From CTSoil-075 sp042610375 (GTDB taxonomy: Bacteria > Bacillota > Negativicutes > DSM-13327): a stretch of DNA of 64,000 nucleotides. The stretch is from the NCBI RefSeq assembly GCF_042610375.1, contig NZ_JBGJZL010000003.1:186001-250000 (forward strand), written 5' to 3'. The translations under genes were made by a program, and so were the position numbers. A model generated the notes under the pieces. It did no database searches. It had not been told where the DNA came from and was given only the letters and a program-made list of their open reading frames with translations. Shown here one piece after another: positions 60,065 through 64,000 of the stretch (positions are counted from its first letter, which is position 1; each line of letters opens with the position of its first letter).

Positions 60065-60358
60065 TCAGTTTTCAGTGGACTCGGCGAATAAAACCTTGAC
60101 TAGCTGGACGACTCGTTGATCACAAATTTTATAATTAATTTCCAGGCCATTTCGTACGCCGATAATAATATTAGCTGATTTTAATTTTTGTAAATGTTGG
60201 GATACGGTGGATTGAGGCATCGCAAGACAATGTTGCATATGGGTGACGTTACACTCGCCTTTTTCAATCAGGCCTTTGACGATGCAAAGTCGAACTGGGT
60301 GGGCGAGAGTCTTAAGAATTTCGGCTAGTTCCGTATATTTTTGTAAATTGAGTTCCAC
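60065..60358 (-). CDS. ArsR-family regulator of the sulfur-transfer fusion
   Basis: The 97-residue winged-helix protein has a GTG start (CGAGGTG 8 bases upstream). The HTH is MPQSTVSQHLQKLKSAN. Cys residues at 25, 36, 44 and 79 are available; Cys36 lies where ArsR carries its metal CxC motif, but only one Cys is there. Given its partner gene it more likely senses persulfide or polysulfide, as BigR/SqrR-type ArsR proteins do, though the Cys positions are not identical to those. It probably represses its own promoter at 60381-60433. Confidence 0.88.
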   Translation of the reverse strand: MELNLQKYTELAEILKTLAHPVRLCIVKGLIEKGECNVTHMQHCLAMPQSTVSQHLQKLKSANIIIGVRNGLEINYKICDQRVVQLVKVLFAESTEN

Positions 60359-60380
60359 GATTTTTTCACCTCGATAAATC

Positions 60381-60433
60381 TATATATTCGTATATTACGA
60401 TATAATAATATAATTAAAATATAAGAATGTCAA
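60381..60433 (-). promoter_or_regulatory. Promoter and operator of the arsR-like/sulfur fusion operon
   Basis: On the minus strand TTGACA (complement of 60428-60433), 17 bases and TATTAT (complement of 60405-60410) form a promoter. Around the start site TATTCGTATATTACGATATA (60386-60405) is an inverted repeat centred on CGTA-TAT-TACG, a good ArsR-family operator candidate. Confidence 0.6.
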
Positions 60434-60587
60434 TAAAAAAATCTTCTTTGTCAAGTTGGCAAATTTTCAAGATACAATGCAAGATGGTAATATTGTTAAA
60501 ATTTGTTCAGAAACATTTTAAAGGCTCGGCAATACCAGCTTGGTAATGTATAATAATCATAAAGTATTTTTAAAAAGGGAGTTTATT

Positions 60588-61712
60588 ATGAAATTTGAAA
60601 CGAAAGCCATTCATCTTGGCCATGAAGTTGATCCACTCACTGGAGCAATTGCAGCGCCATTGCACTTATCAACGACCTTTGAACGGGAAGCAGATGGAAG
60701 CTATCCCCGTGGTCATATTTATAGTCGCTTAAGTAATCCGAATCGAGATGCCTTAGAACGAAGTTTAGCGGGACTAGAAAATGGTGAGGGTGCGATTGCC
60801 TTTGCTTCAGGATTAGCAGCGATTACAAATGTATTTCAAGCATTATTGCCAGGTGATCATGTGATTGCTTCTCAAGATTTGTATCATGGAACAACACATA
60901 TCCTGCAAGATATCTTTGAGCCATGGGGGCTAGAAGTTAGCTTTATTGATGTTACAGATACTTCTCAGTTAGAAGGGGCTATTCAGCCTAATACAAAGAT
61001 GATATTCTTAGAAACACCTTCCAACCCACTGCTGAAAATCACAGATATTGCTGCAGTGGCAGACATTGCCCACAAAGCGGGAGCCCTTTGTGTTTGTGAT
61101 AATACCTGGGCAACGCCTCTTTTACAAAGACCTCTAGACCTTGGTGCTGATATTGTTGTTCATTCAACAACCAAATATTTTGGCGGACACAGTGATGTAC
61201 TGGGTGGGGCTACTATTTCTAAAGTTAAAGATGCTTTTTTTGATCGCATGCGTATGTTGCAACAGATTGGCGGAGCTGTTCCAGCCCCCTTTGATTGTTG
61301 GCTTGTATTACGAGGTATTCAGACCTTAAGTTGTCGTATGAAAAATCAATCAGAAAGTGCGTTTGCCATTGCTAAGTTTTTGCAAAAGCATCCTCATGTG
61401 GAGAAGGTATATTATCCTGGACTTGTAGATCATCCTGGACATGATATTGTGCTGAAGCAAATGAGCCAATTTGGCGGTATGTTATCATTCCAAATTAAAG
61501 GAAATAAGGAAGAAGCCTTAGCGTTTACTGGAAGACTAAAAATTATTCGTCGAGCAACTAGTTTGGGTGGTGTGGAGAGTTTAATTGAGCATCGCGCTTC
61601 GATTGAAGGACCGAATAGTAAAACACCTGATAATTTATTGCGCTTTTCCGTAGGTCTAGAAAATTTAGATGATTTATTGACTGATTTAGATACTGCCCTG
61701 ACTCATAAATAA
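60588..61712 (+). CDS. Trans-sulfuration PLP enzyme (cystathionine gamma-lyase/synthase type)
   Basis: The protein is 374 residues from the ATG at 60588 (AAAGGGAG upstream). The frame runs 16 codons further without RBS. It has the Cys/Met-metabolism PLP fold with SRLSNPNRDALERSLAGLEN, FASGLAAITNVFQALL, the cofactor Lys in VVHSTTKYFGGHSDVLGG, and SLGGVESLIEHR. This could be cystathionine gamma-synthase, gamma-lyase or a methionine/homocysteine gamma-lyase; sequence alone does not decide. The sulfur genes nearby fit H2S or thiol handling. Confidence 0.88.
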   Translation: MKFETKAIHLGHEVDPLTGAIAAPLHLSTTFEREADGSYPRGHIYSRLSNPNRDALERSLAGLENGEGAIAFASGLAAITNVFQALLPGDHVIASQDLYHGTTHILQDIFEPWGLEVSFIDVTDTSQLEGAIQPNTKMIFLETPSNPLLKITDIAAVADIAHKAGALCVCDNTWATPLLQRPLDLGADIVVHSTTKYFGGHSDVLGGATISKVKDAFFDRMRMLQQIGGAVPAPFDCWLVLRGIQTLSCRMKNQSESAFAIAKFLQKHPHVEKVYYPGLVDHPGHDIVLKQMSQFGGMLSFQIKGNKEEALAFTGRLKIIRRATSLGGVESLIEHRASIEGPNSKTPDNLLRFSVGLENLDDLLTDLDTALTHK

Positions 61713-61715
61713 AAG

Positions 61716-61752
61716 AAAAGACAGAGATTGCTTTTGCGATCTCTGTCTTTTT
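61716..61752. terminator. Terminator, PLP enzyme / membrane protein
   Basis: AAAAGACAGAGATTGC pairs with GCGATCTCTGTCTTTT (61716-61732, 61736-61752) with one G-U. A T-run follows; the genes are convergent. Confidence 0.88.
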
Positions 61753-61756
61753 TCTA

Positions 61757-62257
61757 TTAATTATGTCCCATATGCTGCATATTCATAGGTGCATTGGGCA
61801 TCCAGCCCATGATGGTTGGATCAACCATTCCGAAGACCATTGCTACATGAGCGACGACTAAAAAGATAATAATAAAGATGAAGTGAAGTTTCATTTTTTC
61901 ATCATCAGATTTTTCTTTTCCGATTACGCCAAGTTCCAAGAGGGCGATACCAAAGAGGGGAATGACACCGCTCAGATAAGAACCAACGGCCAGTATATCT
62001 GCCATTCCGCGCCATTTGATGACTGGCACAACTGTTAACATTAAGTTCAGGAAGACCCCAAGGAAATAAAATCCTAATACGATTCCCAGTCGTTTATTCC
62101 ATATTCGCCAGCTTCCGGCATGAGAACCGCGTAAATATACGGTGAAAAACTCCGTTGCTACAAGGGCTTCTGCTAAGGCAACAGGTATCACCATGTAAAT
62201 AATTAAATTCCAAGGTTGATTGACCATTAATAATTCCATGTAATGAGTCATATTCAC
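61757..62257 (-). CDS. Four-helix membrane protein with Met/His-rich tail (DUF6803-like)
   Basis: The protein is 166 residues with a GTG start at 62257 (AAAGGATGG 11 bases upstream); an ATG two codons later is possible. Four membrane helices (about 17-38, 57-80, 90-110, 124-146) are followed by a C-terminal tail WMPNAPMNMQHMGHN rich in Met and His, which could bind Cu(I) or a similar soft metal. I recall this type only as a conserved uncharacterised membrane protein. It stands alone. Confidence 0.7.
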   Translation of the reverse strand: MNMTHYMELLMVNQPWNLIIYMVIPVALAEALVATEFFTVYLRGSHAGSWRIWNKRLGIVLGFYFLGVFLNLMLTVVPVIKWRGMADILAVGSYLSGVIPLFGIALLELGVIGKEKSDDEKMKLHFIFIIIFLVVAHVAMVFGMVDPTIMGWMPNAPMNMQHMGHN

Positions 62258-62439
62258 AATAAAACACCATCCTTTAAAAGATTTTCTTTAGTAAGTATAC
62301 CGTTTAATTGTGAAGAAGTTGTGAAGAAGTGATGAATTTTTTATGCTTTTTAATAAAACATTCCTTGTTTTTAGGATTGTATTCGATTAAGATATTCAAT
62401 AGTAACTTGATTAATATTGAATATGAAAAGGGTGACGAT

Positions 62440-63201
62440 ATGTTACATCAGTTCTCTAGAACAGAATTACTCATCGGAGAAGATGGGTTAGAAAAATTAA
62501 AACAAAGTAAAGTAGCTATTTTTGGCATTGGTGGTGTGGGATCTTATGCCGTGGAAGGTTTAGTTCGGGCTGGTGTAGGTAAGGTCGTACTCATTGACGA
62601 TGATTGTGTTTGTCTTACGAATATCAATCGTCAATTAATTGCGACTCGTAAAACTGTGGGAAAACCGAAGGTCGATGTGATGAAAGAACGTATCTTGGAG
62701 ATTAATCCTGAAGCTGAGGTAACGACTTTCCAGAAGTTTTATATGCCAGATACTGCTGAGGAATTAATTTTGGACGACTATGATTATATAATTGATGCCA
62801 TTGATACGGTAACAGGGAAAATTGATTTGGTAGTCAAAGGTAAGGAAAGAAATATTCCAGTCATTAGTTGCATGGGGGCGGGTAATAAATTAGACCCAAC
62901 TAAATTTGAAGTCGCCGATATCTCTAAGACATCAGTATGTCCTTTAGCGAAAGTGATGCGTAAAGAACTAAAAAAACGCGGTATTAAAGGATTGAAAGTG
63001 GTCTATTCGAAAGAAATTCCCCTCTCTCCAGAAGAGACCGAAGGGTCCAGTTGTGCAACATCCTGCATCTGTCCATCGGGCACCACGCGAAAATGTACGA
63101 CTCGCCGTCAAATTCCAGGTAGTGTATCTTTCGTACCATCCGTTGCGGGCTTGATTATTGCGGGCGAAGTCATTAAAGATATTATTGCTGGTAAAAAGTA
63201 A
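62440..63201 (+). CDS. tcdA: tRNA threonylcarbamoyladenosine dehydratase TcdA (YgdL)
   Basis: The protein is 253 residues from the ATG at 62440 (AAAAGGGTG upstream); the frame extends 37 codons further upstream without an RBS. It is an E1-like ThiF/MoeB/HesA fold with nucleotide loop GIGGVGSYAVEGL, adenylation residues VLIDDDCVCLTNINRQ and the C-terminal VPSVAGLIIAGEVI. TcdA uses ATP to cyclise t6A37 to ct6A37 in tRNA decoding ANN codons. The sulfur donor system that aids it in E. coli (CsdA/CsdE) is not in the window. Confidence 0.9.
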   Translation: MLHQFSRTELLIGEDGLEKLKQSKVAIFGIGGVGSYAVEGLVRAGVGKVVLIDDDCVCLTNINRQLIATRKTVGKPKVDVMKERILEINPEAEVTTFQKFYMPDTAEELILDDYDYIIDAIDTVTGKIDLVVKGKERNIPVISCMGAGNKLDPTKFEVADISKTSVCPLAKVMRKELKKRGIKGLKVVYSKEIPLSPEETEGSSCATSCICPSGTTRKCTTRRQIPGSVSFVPSVAGLIIAGEVIKDIIAGKK

Positions 63202-63339
63202 TTTTATAACTTGACAATAGAATGCTGATATGATAAATTCAAAATATAGTTTTTGATTACAGATTCTATTTGTAATTAAAATATTGTATATAATGTACAA
63301 TATAATAAAAGAATTTATTTTAGTTGGTCAGATAAACTG

Positions 63340-63380
63340 AAGGCTGAAAATGTTTTATACATTTTTCGGCCTTTTTTTGT
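63340..63380 (+). terminator. Terminator after tcdA
   Basis: AAGGCTGAAAATG pairs with CATTTTTCGGCCTT (63340-63352, 63360-63373) and a T7 run follows. Confidence 0.85.
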
Positions 63381-63418
63381 TTGCTAATAAATGGTAATGA
63401 TAAATTGGAGGAATGAAA

Positions 63419-64000
63419 ATGAGTAAGGAAAAAGAATTAAATCATTTAAGTTGTACAGATTGTAGTATTTATAATTGCAAAACTAGGAGTAAAACATTTC
63501 CTGGTTTCTGCTTAACGACAAAAGATAATGAAGGACATTCGATTGCAAATGATATTGAAGAAATCAAAGATTATTTACAAGGTGATGAACAGGATGCGAT
63601 CGTAGCGAGAGCATCAGCTCAAGTCGAGGGATTGTTTTATGGGAAGCTAACTAGAGTCGAAGAAATTATTGAATTTGCGCATCGGATTGGTGCGAAAAAA
63701 ATTGGTATTGCTACTTGTGCTGGTTTAATTGAAGAAGCTAAAATCTTTGCAGAGATTTTAAAAGCGAAAGGTTTACAATCCTACAGTGCAATTTGCAAAG
63801 TTGGCTCGGTGGATAAGGTGGAAATTGGAATATTAGAAGAACACAAAATTAGACCAGGTACTCATGAAGCCATGTGCAATCCCATATTACAAGCGCGGAT
63901 ATTGAATTACCAAAAAACAGACTTAAACGTAGTGGTTGGACTATGTGTTGGGCATGATTCTTTGTTTACAAAATACTCAGCTGCACTGGTGACTACCCTG
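63419..64000 (+). CDS. DUF1847 metal-binding protein, 3' end cut by window
   Basis: The frame is open from an ATG at 63419 (TTGGAGGA 6 bases upstream; an in-frame ATG at 63413 is too close to it) to the window end, 194 codons. The N-terminal Cys cluster LSCTDCSIYNCKTR matches the zinc- or Fe-S-like start of DUF1847 proteins, and CLTTKDNEG, KIGIATCAGLIEEAK and VVVGLCVGHDSLF follow as usual. The family is common in anaerobes; its function is unknown. The C-terminus is outside the window. Confidence 0.85.
   Translation, partial: MSKEKELNHLSCTDCSIYNCKTRSKTFPGFCLTTKDNEGHSIANDIEEIKDYLQGDEQDAIVARASAQVEGLFYGKLTRVEEIIEFAHRIGAKKIGIATCAGLIEEAKIFAEILKAKGLQSYSAICKVGSVDKVEIGILEEHKIRPGTHEAMCNPILQARILNYQKTDLNVVVGLCVGHDSLFTKYSAALVTTL

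Noticed and set aside
60540..60587. Longer N-terminus for the PLP enzyme (and similar extensions at 12339-13316, 13408, 26051-27544, 44501, 49938, 52331, 53802, 56554, 62329)
   Set aside because: In each case a strong RBS and the family start lie further inside the frame, so shorter starts were chosen.
1..64000. Mobile elements, CRISPR arrays, tRNA and rRNA genes
   Set aside because: No transposase or integrase motif, no regularly spaced direct repeats and no cloverleaf-like or rRNA-like sequence was seen; a program search could still find a weak one.

Overview
The window is AT-rich, densely packed bacterial chromosome with no rRNA, tRNA, insertion sequence, phage gene or CRISPR array that I could see. 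Strong GGAGG-type ribosome binding sites, many hairpin-plus-U-tract terminators, a lysine riboswitch, a Hyf-type membrane hydrogenase, beta-carbonic anhydrase, DUF1847 and TcdA proteins, and an MglBAC galactose system all fit an anaerobic, motile, low-GC Firmicute. The style of the proteins suggests a Negativicute near Pelosinus/Sporomusa. That placement is inference from recognition, not a computed result.

Left end (1-7.8 kb): two minus-strand membrane proteins of unknown function, then a LysR regulator divergent from a catabolic operon of aconitase, PrpF-type isomerase, CitT-like DASS transporter and beta-carbonic anhydrase. This looks like uptake and isomerisation of a tricarboxylate such as trans-aconitate. 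From 8 to 18 kb lie a chemoreceptor, two more LysR/transporter divergent pairs (AEC and MFS), a small exported protein, phosphoglucomutase and an exported metallophosphoesterase. From 18 to 24 kb lie a tandem pair of double zinc-ribbon proteins, a decayed gene remnant, a DUF4931 GalT-like protein, a hemerythrin, a YdjM-like membrane hydrolase and a LysP-type permease under a lysine riboswitch.

Centre (23.6-36 kb): a sensor kinase with a diacid-recognition domain and a NarL-type response regulator flank a glycolate/D-lactate dehydrogenase pair (GlcD/GlcF). A compact six-gene group 4 [NiFe] hydrogenase operon follows (hyfB, C, E, F, G and a ferredoxin-HyfI fusion). No hydrogenase maturation genes or formate dehydrogenase are nearby. 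RidA, an HD-GYP phosphodiesterase, Lgt, a TlpA-like thioredoxin and a YghZ-like reductase lead to the galactose region: galT-galK-ROK repressor-mglB-mglA-mglC (39.9-47.2 kb).

Right end (47.4-64 kb): an arsenic/metalloid and sulfur region. An ArsR, a PF03773 permease and a CxxC thioredoxin-fold protein are followed by arsD, arsA and an ArsB/NhaD transporter. Then come a Tat-exported polysaccharide deacetylase, an unrecognised small protein built of four Cys-containing repeats, a YeiH/LysR divergent pair, an ArsR-controlled CoA-disulfide-reductase/rhodanese/TusA/DsrE fusion, a trans-sulfuration PLP enzyme, a four-helix membrane protein, TcdA and a DUF1847 protein cut by the window end.

The most unusual items are the four-fold Cys-repeat protein (55056-55349), the perfect 56-bp palindrome between the response regulator and glcD, the hydrogenase architecture, a Gln in place of the catalytic His of Lgt, the 812-residue sulfur-transfer fusion, a shared leader element before two unrelated genes, and a possible structured RNA at about 47.84 kb.
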